From the NCBI GenBank assembly GCA_031552405.1, contig JAVBMN010000004.1, positions 1 through 54,292 of the forward strand: a DNA stretch of 54,292 nucleotides, given 5' to 3'. Source of the stretch: UBA1794 sp031552405. GTDB taxonomy: Bacteria; Bacteroidota; Bacteroidia; Bacteroidales; Bacteroidaceae. Shown here piece by piece: positions 45,361-54,061 of the stretch; position 1 is the first letter of the stretch, and each line of letters starts with the position of its first letter. The notes below the pieces were generated by a model. The model was not told the DNA's origin. It did no database searches and saw only the letters and a list, made by a program, of their open reading frames with translations. The translations under genes were made by a program, and so were the position numbers.

Positions 45361-45401
45361 TAGCAACGGGGGTGAAACGTAATGTTTCACCCCCGTTGCT
45401 A
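45361..45401. terminator. 18-bp perfect hairpin after the OadA-like gene
   Basis: TAGCAACGGGGGTGAAAC and GTTTCACCCCCGTTGCTA pair completely around GTAAT. The two flanking genes converge, so it probably ends both transcripts, although the T-run is poor. Confidence 0.75.
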
Positions 45402-45441
45402 TTAGTATAAGTGTACCGAATTCTATTACAATGAGTTGTAA

Positions 45442-46104
45442 CTATAAGCGATATCCTACGGTAGCCATGACTTTGAATGTACGATATGACAGATCAGAGG
45501 AGATAATAGAGGGAGTAGTCTCCGGGGACATCACTGGCATAGAACCAGCCTTGTTAAAATTAAAATCGTATGAGCCATTTAACTCCATCCGAAAACGGTC
45601 ATTGATCTCATACCCTATTCCTATCTCAGTTTTAAGTCCCCAGATGCAACGTTCCAATGTCCCGGCTTTCGTTTCACCCGGAGGCACTATATCTTTCCCA
45701 CTTACCAGAATATCCAGTTTAGGGCCGGCACCTGCATATAAGAACAGAGGATAGGTAGTAGTCATTGCACGAAAAGTGGTATTTAGCTGGATATAGTCGT
45801 TCTTCATTGTCCAGCTAGACATTGTACCGGGATCTTCAGGTGAGTCACGAACCAGCACATACTCCTTTTCTTCCCCTCCCTGTTGGAAATAACCGATCTC
45901 AGAGGATAGCATAAACCATTTCTTCTCCAGGTATTCTATCCCAAGAAATCCGGAATAACTTCCTACATGATTTTCCAACACACCGGCCCCCTGGTCTGCA
46001 TGTACAGAAGAGAAGGCACCTCCATTACTAATTTTTACTACCTGGGCTTGCAAGAAACCACTACAGAGAGTAGCTACAAGAAGGGCTAACGACAATCTTT
46101 TCAT
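45442..46104 (-). CDS. Outer-membrane beta-barrel protein
   Basis: The 220-residue product has a signal peptide (MKRLSLALLVATLCSGFLQAQ) and alternating amphipathic strands, such as YIQLNTTFRAMTTTYPLFLYAG and FRMELNGSYDFNF, ending in an aromatic-free VGYRL strand. It fits the porin-like outer membrane beta-barrel group with about eight strands. Function unknown. Confidence 0.8.
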   Translation of the reverse strand: MKRLSLALLVATLCSGFLQAQVVKISNGGAFSSVHADQGAGVLENHVGSYSGFLGIEYLEKKWFMLSSEIGYFQQGGEEKEYVLVRDSPEDPGTMSSWTMKNDYIQLNTTFRAMTTTYPLFLYAGAGPKLDILVSGKDIVPPGETKAGTLERCIWGLKTEIGIGYEINDRFRMELNGSYDFNFNKAGSMPVMSPETTPSIISSDLSYRTFKVMATVGYRL

Positions 46105-46164
46105 AACTCGTTTTTATTTTGAGAACGAGCGCTTTCGCTTCTTATTGCCTCTCCCGTATTGAAT

Positions 46165-46878
46165 TTATGCTCCTTTATAGATTAAGAAGATGCAAGGGAT
46201 TTTAGAAAGATCGGGCAATTTCCCGCGCCACTCTTTTACGGTACAAGTACGTATATATTCTCCTTCGCAGGTGATATTAGCAGCTATACACAGACGGGTG
46301 TGAGGGCGGCATGCAGAAAGAATTTCCTCTGCCATTTTATTGTTACGGTAAGGGGTTTCGATGAAAAGCTGCGTCTGATCCTCAGCATAAGCACGTTGCT
46401 CCAACTGTTTCAAGCGTTTAGAACGTTCGGCGGGCTCTATAGGAAGATATCCGTGGAAGGCAAAGCTTTGTCCGTTGAAGCCCGAGGCCATCACACTCAG
46501 GATAATGGAAGAAGGCCCCACAAGCGGCACCACCCGCAGCCCTTTCTGCTGGGCAATGGCCACCACATCCGCACCGGGATCGGCCACAGCAGGACATCCG
46601 GCCTCCGAGATGACACCCATAGATATCCCCTTTTGCAAAGGAGTCAGATAGCCGAAAATATCCTGGGGAGAGGTATGCTTATTCAGCGGATAAAAAGTAA
46701 GAGAGTCAATATCAATCTCCCGGTTCACCTTTTTCAGAAAACGCCGGGCAGATCGGATATCCTCTACTATAAAATGGGTAATCTGAAGTATCACTTCGCG
46801 ATTATAAACTGGCAATACTGCATCTAAGTCAGTATCCCCCAATGTAACCGGAAGCAAATAAAGAGCAGGTGCCAGCAT
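46165..46878 (-). CDS. RsmI-like SAM-dependent methyltransferase
   Basis: The 237-residue protein belongs to the tetrapyrrole-methylase fold group. Motifs include LYLLPVTLGD at the start, VISEAGCPAVADPGADVV (the RsmI-type SAM-binding loop) and PLVGPSSIILSVMASGFNGQSFAFHGYLP. RsmI methylates 16S rRNA C1402, but this form is shorter and its N-terminus differs from the usual ATPIGNL, so it is a paralogous subfamily common in Bacteroidetes. It lies 4 bp after the gldB-like gene. Confidence 0.85.
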   Translation of the reverse strand: MLAPALYLLPVTLGDTDLDAVLPVYNREVILQITHFIVEDIRSARRFLKKVNREIDIDSLTFYPLNKHTSPQDIFGYLTPLQKGISMGVISEAGCPAVADPGADVVAIAQQKGLRVVPLVGPSSIILSVMASGFNGQSFAFHGYLPIEPAERSKRLKQLEQRAYAEDQTQLFIETPYRNNKMAEEILSACRPHTRLCIAANITCEGEYIRTCTVKEWRGKLPDLSKIPCIFLIYKGA

Positions 46879-46882
46879 GTTT

Positions 46883-47887
46883 TTACTTAGGATTATAGCC
46901 AGAGTTAGCTAGAAAATCGGCATAATCAGACTTATTCAACAGGGTTTCGAACGACACGGAGGGGTGCTTATCCATATAAGATTCAACAATTTTCATCCCT
47001 AGCCAAAGCCCCAGCTTGGAAGGGCTTTCCTTGCCAAAAAACTCATTGAAAGGAACTCGTTCCAGATAGTTCACTAGAAGATAATGATCGGTGGATTGCA
47101 GGTGATCCTTGTCTTGCATGAATGTCCATATTGCTGCATTGTTATTCTTGCACCATTCAACACGTTCCTCCCTGTAGCCAAGCATTTCGTCGGCAGAGGG
47201 AAGATCAAGTATATTCCGCGCAACATGGTATATCTTACCCAGATAAATCATTTGATTAAGTAAGGTTCGAGGCTGATCTTCAGGGAAAGGATAGGCGGCT
47301 ATCAGATAAAACTTAATCACATCCGGTAACATACGGTCCGGCCTCAACCCACCACGCTGGTACTCATGGAAAAAATGCTCATACAGAGGATAATCACTAC
47401 CCATATACTTATCCAGGCTGATACCTACCAATGAGTCCTGTACCACAATCGACTCATTTAAAGCCGATATCTGCGCGTACAACACCGGCCGCTGCAATCC
47501 CGGCAGCATTTTCTGCATATTGCTGAATGCCTTGTGGAATTGCTGCTCGTATTCATCCATCTGATCGTACTTCTCCAGCACATCATGTGTCAGCCTGCTG
47601 AGCAGCGAATCCGAGTAGATGGCTTGCAATTTCCGGTTACAATCCTCGTCATCTACAGAAGCTACTTTCAGCACCTCTTCCACAAGGATTCGGGTATGCT
47701 CCCGATACTCGCCAGTCAGTCGCTGAAGGGCGGAAAGACTGTTATATGCCACATAATCGTTAAGCAATTTGTCATAGCGGAAAATCATGGTTTCGGACGC
47801 ATCATCCTTTCTCTCATCTTGCTGCCTTTGCATGCCGCAAGATGAAAGAAAGAAAAATAGGCATCCTATACATAGAAATTTCCACAT
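46883..47887 (-). CDS. gldB: GldB-like lipoprotein
   Basis: The 334-residue product has a lipoprotein signal with lipobox FLSSCGM (Cys17). The C-terminal half resembles the gliding-motility lipoprotein GldB: LNQMIYLGKIYHVARNIL, YREERVEWCKNNNAAIWTFM, and SKLGLWLGMKIVESYMDK. In gliding Bacteroidetes GldB is needed for motility and secretion; in non-gliding relatives its role is unknown. It is followed closely by the methyltransferase gene and preceded by fabI in the same direction. Confidence 0.8.
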   Translation of the reverse strand: MWKFLCIGCLFFFLSSCGMQRQQDERKDDASETMIFRYDKLLNDYVAYNSLSALQRLTGEYREHTRILVEEVLKVASVDDEDCNRKLQAIYSDSLLSRLTHDVLEKYDQMDEYEQQFHKAFSNMQKMLPGLQRPVLYAQISALNESIVVQDSLVGISLDKYMGSDYPLYEHFFHEYQRGGLRPDRMLPDVIKFYLIAAYPFPEDQPRTLLNQMIYLGKIYHVARNILDLPSADEMLGYREERVEWCKNNNAAIWTFMQDKDHLQSTDHYLLVNYLERVPFNEFFGKESPSKLGLWLGMKIVESYMDKHPSVSFETLLNKSDYADFLANSGYNPK

Positions 47888-47903
47888 ACCGTTTTACTTC
47901 ATG

Positions 47904-48761
47904 TTAACCGTAAATGATCTTTCCGTTTTCGTCACGATACTTATCGAAACTCTTCTCGTACTGATCCATTGCGCGAAGACTCATACCCATGCTGCTGAAC
48001 CCACCGTCATGATATAGGGTTTGCATGGTTACCTTGCGGGTAAGGTCTGAGAAAAGGGTGATACAGTAGTCGGCACATTCATCAGCCGAGGCATTACCCA
48101 GCGGCGACATACGGTCAGAAAAATCCAGCAGGCTGTCAAAGCCCTTGATACCACCACCTGCAGTAGTCATCGTAGGACTCTGGGAAATAGTGTTCACGCG
48201 TACATTACGTTCACGGCCGTAGATATATCCAAAGCTACGGGCTATTGACTCCAACATAGCTTTGGCATCCGCCATGTCATTATATCCGAAAAGGGTACGT
48301 TGTGCAGCTACATACGACAAGGCCACAATAGAGCCATAATCAGCCACCGCATCCATTTTCTTAGCTACCTGAATCATCTTATGAAAAGAAACAGCTGATA
48401 TATCAATGGTTTTCAGTAACAGATTATAGTCCAGATCATCATACGTACGTTTTTTGCGCACATTAGGAGACATACCAATAGAGTGAAGCACAAAATCCAC
48501 CGGTCCACCCAAGATATCCATCGAAGTAGAGAACACTACCTCCAAATCCTCCACACTGGTGGCATCGGCAGCAATCACTTCGGCATTAACCTTCTTGGAT
48601 AGCGCATCCACTTCGCCCATACGAACCGCAACCGGCGTATTTGACAAGGTGATGGTAGCTCCCTCTTCTACAGCGCGTTCTGCCACTTTCCAAGCAATAG
48701 AATTCTCATTCAAGGCACCAAAAATAATACCTCTTTTTCCTTTTAATAGATTGTAACTCAT
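47904..48761 (-). CDS. fabI: Enoyl-ACP reductase FabI
   Basis: The ATG at 48761 (MSYNLLKGKRGIIFGALNEN) gives 285 residues; upstream in-frame codons lie before the promoter. The NAD-binding motif GIIFGALNENSIAW and the catalytic Tyr-x6-Lys (YNDMADAK) are present. It reduces enoyl-ACP in the last step of each fatty-acid elongation cycle. A minus-strand TATCTTTG (48788-48795) lies 26 bp upstream of the start. Confidence 0.94.
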   Translation of the reverse strand: MSYNLLKGKRGIIFGALNENSIAWKVAERAVEEGATITLSNTPVAVRMGEVDALSKKVNAEVIAADATSVEDLEVVFSTSMDILGGPVDFVLHSIGMSPNVRKKRTYDDLDYNLLLKTIDISAVSFHKMIQVAKKMDAVADYGSIVALSYVAAQRTLFGYNDMADAKAMLESIARSFGYIYGRERNVRVNTISQSPTMTTAGGGIKGFDSLLDFSDRMSPLGNASADECADYCITLFSDLTRKVTMQTLYHDGGFSSMGMSLRAMDQYEKSFDKYRDENGKIIYG

Positions 48762-48787
48762 ATTCTTGATATTATTAAAAATCTTTG

Positions 48788-48795
48788 CAAAGATA
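48788..48795 (-). promoter_or_regulatory. -7 element of fabI
   Basis: The minus strand reads TATCTTTG, matching TAnnTTTG, 26 bp before the fabI ATG at 48761. It rules out the longer in-frame start at 48869. Confidence 0.55.
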
Positions 48796-48968
48796 GATAT
48801 TTTCCGCGAAACAGCCTTTTTATTACAGTTTAAAGCCACAAAATTATCTTTGGTGCCCTTATTACACATTCATTTATTGTTGAATTGTATGTACCAGTAA
48901 TGGATTCCCCCGAAGGAAAATTATTGAAGATCAGAGGTGTTAACCTTGTCGGAATGAAAAATATCCTG

Positions 48969-48976
48969 TATTTTTG
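48969..48976 (+). promoter_or_regulatory. -7 element of the Mpv17-like gene
   Basis: TATTTTTG fits the consensus, with CTTG 20 bp upstream as a weak -33. It overlaps the in-frame ATG at 48974, so the real start is the ATG at 48998. Confidence 0.55.
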
Positions 48977-48997
48977 CCAAGCAAAAAATTAAAGGAC

Positions 48998-49681
48998 ATG
49001 AAAAAGCAAGATCTGATTTTTATCGTTTGCTGTGTGGCCTTCTTTGGTTTTTTCTTCGTGATTGAGCCATTAAAGGCCTGGTTTCTGGGAATGAGTTCCT
49101 ACAAAGATTGGCGGTATTTGATGATGGCCTTTCTGAAGTTCGGTATTCTTTCTACTCTTGGCGAGATGATTGGTTTACGCATTGTGAAAGGAAAGTATAA
49201 TGAGAAAGGGTTCGGCATAGCTCCCCGTGCCATTGTATGGGGCTTTCTGGGAATGGCGATCAGTATGGCGATGACCATATTCTCGCAGGGAACTCCGGCA
49301 TTCCTTGCCGGACTGGGGGTAGACACCTCACCCGAGGCCGACTTCTGCACCCTGCTCCTGGTAGCCTTCAGCATCAGTGTGACCATGAACTGCTTCTTTG
49401 CACCTGTGTTCATGACATTCCACAAGATTACCGACATGCACATCCTTGCCCATGGAGGTACGATGAAGGGATTCTTCTCTCACCCGATCCACATGGCACA
49501 GTCTTTCAAAAAGATCAATTGGGATGTACAGTGGAACTTCGTCTTCAAGAAAACCATTCCGTTCTTTTGGTTTCCGGCCCACACCGTCACCTTTATGCTT
49601 CCGCCCGAGTTCAGGGTACTATTTGCCGCATTACTGGGAGTAGCACTGGGCATTATCCTGTCGGTTGCCGCGAAGAAGTAA
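48998..49681 (+). CDS. Mpv17/PMP22-like membrane protein
   Basis: The 227-residue product has about four to five membrane helices. Its C-terminal part, NWDVQWNFVFKKTIPFFWFP followed by AHTVTFMLPPEFRVLFAALL, has the pattern of the Mpv17/PMP22 family of eukaryotic organelle membrane proteins, known also from Bacteroidetes. Its bacterial function is unknown. A bidirectional terminator follows. Confidence 0.7.
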   Translation: MKKQDLIFIVCCVAFFGFFFVIEPLKAWFLGMSSYKDWRYLMMAFLKFGILSTLGEMIGLRIVKGKYNEKGFGIAPRAIVWGFLGMAISMAMTIFSQGTPAFLAGLGVDTSPEADFCTLLLVAFSISVTMNCFFAPVFMTFHKITDMHILAHGGTMKGFFSHPIHMAQSFKKINWDVQWNFVFKKTIPFFWFPAHTVTFMLPPEFRVLFAALLGVALGIILSVAAKK

Positions 49682-49684
49682 ACA

Positions 49685-49726
49685 AAAAAAAGAGCAGTTG
49701 GAATCCCCTTCTGCTCTTTTTTTTTA
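49685..49726. terminator. Bidirectional terminator
   Basis: AGAGCAG (49691-49697) and CTGCTCT (49711-49717) form a stem with an A-run before and a T-run after, between two convergent genes. The stop codon of the histidinol-phosphatase-like gene lies inside the T-run. Confidence 0.85.
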
Positions 49727-50566
49727 GATCGTCACATCCATCCATTGCCCACTGTGCAGTTCGCGCACGGTACGATAGCCCGCTGCATAAAGGAGTGACA
49801 GAGCCTCGGGACGTCCGTCATTCAACTTCTGAATGTAATGAGCGTCAGAGTTTACCACTACAGGGATGTGGCGGGCGTTAATTGCAGAGAAGTATGATTT
49901 ATCAGGGAAAAAGACCCCTTCGGGCAGGTACTTCTTGGTATTCACCTCCAGCATAATCCCGCTATCAGCTATCGCATCAAAGAAGCTATCCATCAATTTC
50001 CGGAACCACGACTCCTGCAAGATGCCCGGGCGACAGAATTCCGCCCGGCTGTTAATCTTATCACAATGACCCAGGATATCAAACCCACCCAGCTCCAACA
50101 TTCTTAGTTGCGCCTCGTAATAGGCATGCAGCACAGCTTCTAAGTCGTTATCGAAGCAGGCATGTAGTTTCTCGCGAAAGGTTTCTTTGCTACAGTCTAC
50201 ATCCTCCATTTCCCCCGAAACATTCTTCAGCATATGAATGGAACCGATCCGGTAATCCAGGGGTAGCTCCTGAAAATAAGGAATAGCAGGGTGATGTGCT
50301 TCATTCAGATAGTCGATCTCCAAGCCCAGATACAACTCAATTTGCGAGCCATACTGCCCCTTTATACGAGAAAACTCCGCCAGGTAGGCCGACATATCCT
50401 CTTGATTCATGGTCCAGTGCGTAGGAAAAGGAAGCGGGGCATGCGAAGAAACGCCGTATGAATAAAAGCCCTCCTGTATGGCAGCCCGCACGAATTCCTC
50501 CATAGGATAGCGTCCGTCACAGAAACTGCAATGGCTGTGATAATTGGTCAGGTGCGACTGTTTCAT
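49724..50566 (-). CDS. PHP-domain histidinol-phosphatase-like protein
   Basis: The ATG at 50566 (MKQSHLTNYHSHCSFCDG) gives 280 residues and overlaps the end of the ABC-F gene by four bases (ATGA), so translation is coupled. Metal ligands are the HSH motif near the start, LGLEIDY, and IGSIHML; GGFDILGHCDKIN and VVNSDAHY complete the PHP signature. It resembles HisK-type histidinol phosphatases of the PHP superfamily. No other histidine genes are nearby, so the substrate remains open. Confidence 0.87.
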   Translation of the reverse strand: MKQSHLTNYHSHCSFCDGRYPMEEFVRAAIQEGFYSYGVSSHAPLPFPTHWTMNQEDMSAYLAEFSRIKGQYGSQIELYLGLEIDYLNEAHHPAIPYFQELPLDYRIGSIHMLKNVSGEMEDVDCSKETFREKLHACFDNDLEAVLHAYYEAQLRMLELGGFDILGHCDKINSRAEFCRPGILQESWFRKLMDSFFDAIADSGIMLEVNTKKYLPEGVFFPDKSYFSAINARHIPVVVNSDAHYIQKLNDGRPEALSLLYAAGYRTVRELHSGQWMDVTI

Positions 50567-52443
50567 GCTCCCTCCTCTATTTCCGACAGTTCGAGCCATC
50601 GCATGCTTTTCTCTTCAATATCGTCATTGAGCGTGGCAAGCCGGCGGGCAGTATCCGTAATCACCTCGGCTGTAGCAGCACCTGCACACAAGAGGTCTTC
50701 CAGCTCCTTTTTCTCCTGCTCCAGGCGGGGGATCTCTTCATCCAGTGCTTTGAGTTCCATCTTCTCTTTGTAGGAGAGGCGGGGTTTATCGTTCAGGCGT
50801 ACTTTTGCTGTCTTCTCTGATGCGGCGGAATCCTTCACTTCACGATTCTTCTCAAACTGTGCTTTCGCCTCTTTCCATTCACGATACTGGGTATAGTTGC
50901 CGGGGAAGTTGCGGATGTCTCCGGCACCGTTGAATACCATGAGATGATCCACTACTTTGTCCATAAAGTAACGGTCGTGCGAAACCACAATCACACATCC
51001 TCCAAAGTTCTTCAGGTAGTCCTCCAGCACATTCATGGTCATGATATCCAAGTCGTTCGTAGGCTCATCCAGTATGAGGAAGTTGGGGTTGCGCATCAGC
51101 ACAGTACACAGGTACAGGCGGCGCTTCTCGCCCCCGCTCAGTTTGTGCACATAGTTGTGCTGCGTTTCGGGTGAAAAGAGAAAATGTTGCAGGAGTTGTG
51201 AGGCGGTGAGGCGACTTCCATTCTGCATATCAATCACTTCGGCAATATCTTTCACCACATCAATTACCTTCATCTGTTCATCAAACTGCAGTCCGTCCTG
51301 GGAATAATAGCCAAAACGTACGGTTTCACCAATATCCAACGTACCGCTATCAGGCTGCACCTCTTGCATAAGAATTTTGACAAAGGTGGACTTTCCCGTG
51401 CCGTTCTCTCCCACTATTCCCATCTTCTCCTGGCGGGAGAAGGTGTAGGAAAAGTCGTCCAGAAGCACCAGATCTCCATATCGTTTGCTGAGATGTTCCG
51501 CCTCAAAGATCTTCTTCCCTATGTAAGAGGACTTTACAGTAAGCTCCACGTTCTGTTCCGAGGTGCGACGCTTGGCCACTTTTTCCAGTTCATAGAAGGC
51601 ATCTTCGCGATACTTGGCTTTGTGCCCACGGGCCTGAGGCATGCGGCGCATCCACTCCAGCTCCGTGCGATACAGGTTCGAGGCGCGGGCCACCTCGACA
51701 TTGGAAGCATCCACCCGTTCCTGGCGCTTGTCCAGGTAATAGCTGTAGTTTCCTTTGTACTGGTATATTTGTTGGTTGTCGATTTCGAGGATGGAGGAGC
51801 ACACACGGTCCAAGAAATAGCGGTCGTGTGTCACCATCAGAAGGCTCAGGGTGCTGCGTTGCAGGAACTCTTCCAGCCACTCTGTCATCTTCAGGTCGAG
51901 GTGGTTGGTAGGCTCGTCTAGAATCAGAAGGTCGGGCTCCGTAATCAATGCATTGGCCAGAGCCACACGCTTCAACTGTCCGCCGGAAAGCTCACGAACG
52001 GGCTGCTCAAAACGGTTGATATTCAGTTGCGACAGGATTTGCTTGGCACGTTGCTCATAGTCCCAGGCCTGGGCATGATCCATGCGCACCAACAGGTCGT
52101 CAAGACCAGGATTGCCCTCTTTTGCCAGACAGGCTTCGTATTCACGAATCAGATCCACGGTATCATTTCCGTGATGAAAGCAGGCTTCAAGCACGGTGAG
52201 CTGCTCCGGATATACAGGGTTCTGCTCCAGATAGCCAATCCGGATTCCGCGACGAAAGGTAATACGACCTTCTTCGTACCCCTCCCGGCCCGACAATATA
52301 TTTAATAAGGTAGACTTTCCGCTTCCGTTAGGAGCTATCAACCCCACCTTATCCCCTTCGTCCAAACCGAAGGAGATTTTCTCAAAAAGCACCAGATCAC
52401 CAAAAGATTTTGTAAGTTCCTCTACTTGAAGATTGCAAATCAT
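50563..52443 (-). CDS. ABC-F family ATPase (Uup-like)
   Basis: The ATG at 52443 (MICNLQVEELTKSFGDLVLF) gives 626 residues; a start at 52524 is excluded because the promoter element lies at 52502-52509. Two ABC domains are visible: Walker A PNGSGKST and ENGTGKST, signatures LSGGQLKRVALANAL and LSGGEKRRLYL, and Walker B LLILDEPTNHLD and FLILDEPTNDLD. A linker joins them, and a C-terminal coiled coil (LDEEIPRLEQEKKELEDLL) is typical of Uup. ABC-F proteins act on ribosomes or nucleic acid; no membrane domain is present. Confidence 0.92.
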   Translation of the reverse strand: MICNLQVEELTKSFGDLVLFEKISFGLDEGDKVGLIAPNGSGKSTLLNILSGREGYEEGRITFRRGIRIGYLEQNPVYPEQLTVLEACFHHGNDTVDLIREYEACLAKEGNPGLDDLLVRMDHAQAWDYEQRAKQILSQLNINRFEQPVRELSGGQLKRVALANALITEPDLLILDEPTNHLDLKMTEWLEEFLQRSTLSLLMVTHDRYFLDRVCSSILEIDNQQIYQYKGNYSYYLDKRQERVDASNVEVARASNLYRTELEWMRRMPQARGHKAKYREDAFYELEKVAKRRTSEQNVELTVKSSYIGKKIFEAEHLSKRYGDLVLLDDFSYTFSRQEKMGIVGENGTGKSTFVKILMQEVQPDSGTLDIGETVRFGYYSQDGLQFDEQMKVIDVVKDIAEVIDMQNGSRLTASQLLQHFLFSPETQHNYVHKLSGGEKRRLYLCTVLMRNPNFLILDEPTNDLDIMTMNVLEDYLKNFGGCVIVVSHDRYFMDKVVDHLMVFNGAGDIRNFPGNYTQYREWKEAKAQFEKNREVKDSAASEKTAKVRLNDKPRLSYKEKMELKALDEEIPRLEQEKKELEDLLCAGAATAEVITDTARRLATLNDDIEEKSMRWLELSEIEEGA

Positions 52444-52501
52444 ACGTTCATCATTAGGCTGTAGTGGAGAAAGAGCTTCCCCATCTACAGAAATACATCC
52501 A

Positions 52502-52509
52502 CAAAGATA
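52502..52509 (-). promoter_or_regulatory. -7 element of the ABC-F gene
   Basis: The minus strand reads TATCTTTG, 58 bp before the ATG at 52443. It lies inside a longer in-frame ORF and so decides the start. Confidence 0.55.
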
Positions 52510-52606
52510 GCCTAATCTTTCCATTTTTAAGGCCGGAAGTATTCCTAATTATCACCTTCGCACAAAAAAAAGAAAAGCAAAGCAGGCGATAACCCGAAAT
52601 CTTTCC

Positions 52607-52614
52607 TACCTTTG
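52607..52614 (+). promoter_or_regulatory. -7 element of the second riboswitch transcript
   Basis: TACCTTTG matches TAnnTTTG and lies just upstream of the cobalamin aptamer. No TTTG -33 is obvious. Confidence 0.55.
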
Positions 52615-52629
52615 CCGCCGTATTGGTTT

Positions 52630-52800
52630 ACATCGCTCTGCTCAGTGCGATGTGATTAAAAGGGAATCAGGTGTAAATCCTGAGCAGTCCCGCTGCTGTA
52701 AGTTTCATCCAATGCTCCGGCACGAGCCACTGCCACTGAACGAAGATCGTTCGGGAAGGCGCCGGGAAGCAGAAACGAGCCAGAAGACCTGCCATACAAA
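52630..52800 (+). ncRNA. Cobalamin riboswitch upstream of the DUF4465 gene
   Basis: The aptamer parts appear in order: AAAAGGGAATCAGGTG (near 52657), TCCTGAGCAGTCCCGCTGCTG with TAAG (near 52676-52700), GCCACTG and CGGGAAGGCGCCGG (near 52752) and AGCCAGAAGACCTGCC (52778-52793). It should bind adenosyl- or related cobalamin and lower expression of the downstream gene. A terminator-like hairpin before the start codon is a candidate expression platform. No other gene lies in 52444-53062. Confidence 0.95.
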
Positions 52801-52993
52801 CCATTGTACACTGTTCTCGAGGAAAGAACAATGAATTCTGTGAGGAGTCTTACGGCCATTAGCTCCTTCTGAAGAAATTATTCCCCCTTTATTCATTTCC
52901 TGTTGCCAGGAATGAGCTAGAACAAGTGCATGTATATTCGGATTGTTAGTTGTTCGGTCATAAACTCTGCCAAGTTTATGCATGAAATGTGTG

Positions 52994-53027
52994 TGACCGG
53001 CCGAAGTGATTCGCCCGGTCATTTTTA
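52994..53027 (+). terminator. Candidate riboswitch expression-platform terminator
   Basis: TGACCGG (52994-53000) pairs with CCGGTCA (53015-53021), followed by TTTT. It lies about 200 nt after the aptamer and 36 bp before the ATG at 53063. Ligand-dependent formation of this hairpin would stop transcription before the gene. Confidence 0.55.
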
Positions 53028-53062
53028 AGAACTTTAATTTATTAACATAATAACGATTGAGA

Positions 53063-54061
53063 ATGAAACAAATGCACTCCTTTCTGCTGGCCACATTGTG
53101 CCTGCTGTGTAGTAACCGCGTGATGGGTAACGCCGGAACCGATTCGCTCTATGTAAACGGGCTACTGGAAGCGCCCGAAACGTATTACCTGAGTGACGAC
53201 ACCAGTGTGATAGACGGCTTTTATTATAAAGCATCTCTCACACAAGGAATCTTTAACCTCAGCCATTACTGGTCTGAGTGGGGGTTTGGCGCAGGGTTTA
53301 CATACAGTAACTGTACGGATGCCACCACGCTCGACTTCAACAACCTCAGCGCCTACAGCGGAAAAGGACAAGCAGGAGACAGCTACCTCTTTGTGCAGAC
53401 AAATGAGTATACTCCCGCAGAAATTACTTTTAATGACGGAAACAGCCATAAAGTACTGGGCAGCTACATCACCAATAGCAGCTATGCCGGCCTGACTATG
53501 CTGCATGGCAATTTTAGCGCCCGTAAGTTTGGAGGCGAAACAGGTAACACGCCCGACTGGTTCTTACTCACCATTACTGGGTATGACAATCAGAACAAAG
53601 TGACCGGGAATGTAGATGTATACCTGGCCGACTTCCGCTTTGAAGACTCTTCCGAAGACTACATCCTGAAAGAGTGGCAATGGGTGGATCTCACAGCTTT
53701 AGGTGAAGTAAGCAAGATTGGTTTCTCCATGACTTCCTCCGACAATGGAGATTTCGGCATGAACACCCCCTCCTACTTCTGCATGGACGGGCTGAAAGTG
53801 GAAGGAGGCATGTTCTCCGGCACAGAAGATCTTGCAGAAGAAACCGTTCAGGGCGAAGCGTTCTATGGAAACGGAGCGCTCCAGGCATACGGTCTGAACC
53901 ACTCGCAGGCTTACCTGTACAACAATAACGGCACACAAGTAGATGCATTCAGCATCCAAAGTGAGGCCCACCAGCAATCCCTGTCCCTCTCCCCCGGCAT
54001 TTATCTGCTGAAGGTGATGCAGAATGAAAGCGTACGCAGCTTCAAAATAGTGGTGGAATAA
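53063..54061 (+). CDS. DUF4465 secreted protein, cobalamin-regulated
   Basis: The ATG at 53063 gives 332 residues with a signal peptide (MKQMHSFLLATLCLLCSNRVMG). The DUF4465 domain covers about 40-245, with SHYWSEWGFGAGFTYSNCTD, SYAGLTMLHGNFSARKFGG, and DWFLLTITGYD. The C-terminus (SLSLSPGIYLLKVMQNESVR) is a sorting-like tail. From memory, DUF4465 proteins named BtuH bind vitamin B12 on the surface of gut Bacteroides. The riboswitch in front makes the same role likely here. The last 37 bases are duplicated in reverse at the window end. Confidence 0.85.
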   Translation: MKQMHSFLLATLCLLCSNRVMGNAGTDSLYVNGLLEAPETYYLSDDTSVIDGFYYKASLTQGIFNLSHYWSEWGFGAGFTYSNCTDATTLDFNNLSAYSGKGQAGDSYLFVQTNEYTPAEITFNDGNSHKVLGSYITNSSYAGLTMLHGNFSARKFGGETGNTPDWFLLTITGYDNQNKVTGNVDVYLADFRFEDSSEDYILKEWQWVDLTALGEVSKIGFSMTSSDNGDFGMNTPSYFCMDGLKVEGGMFSGTEDLAEETVQGEAFYGNGALQAYGLNHSQAYLYNNNGTQVDAFSIQSEAHQQSLSLSPGIYLLKVMQNESVRSFKIVVE

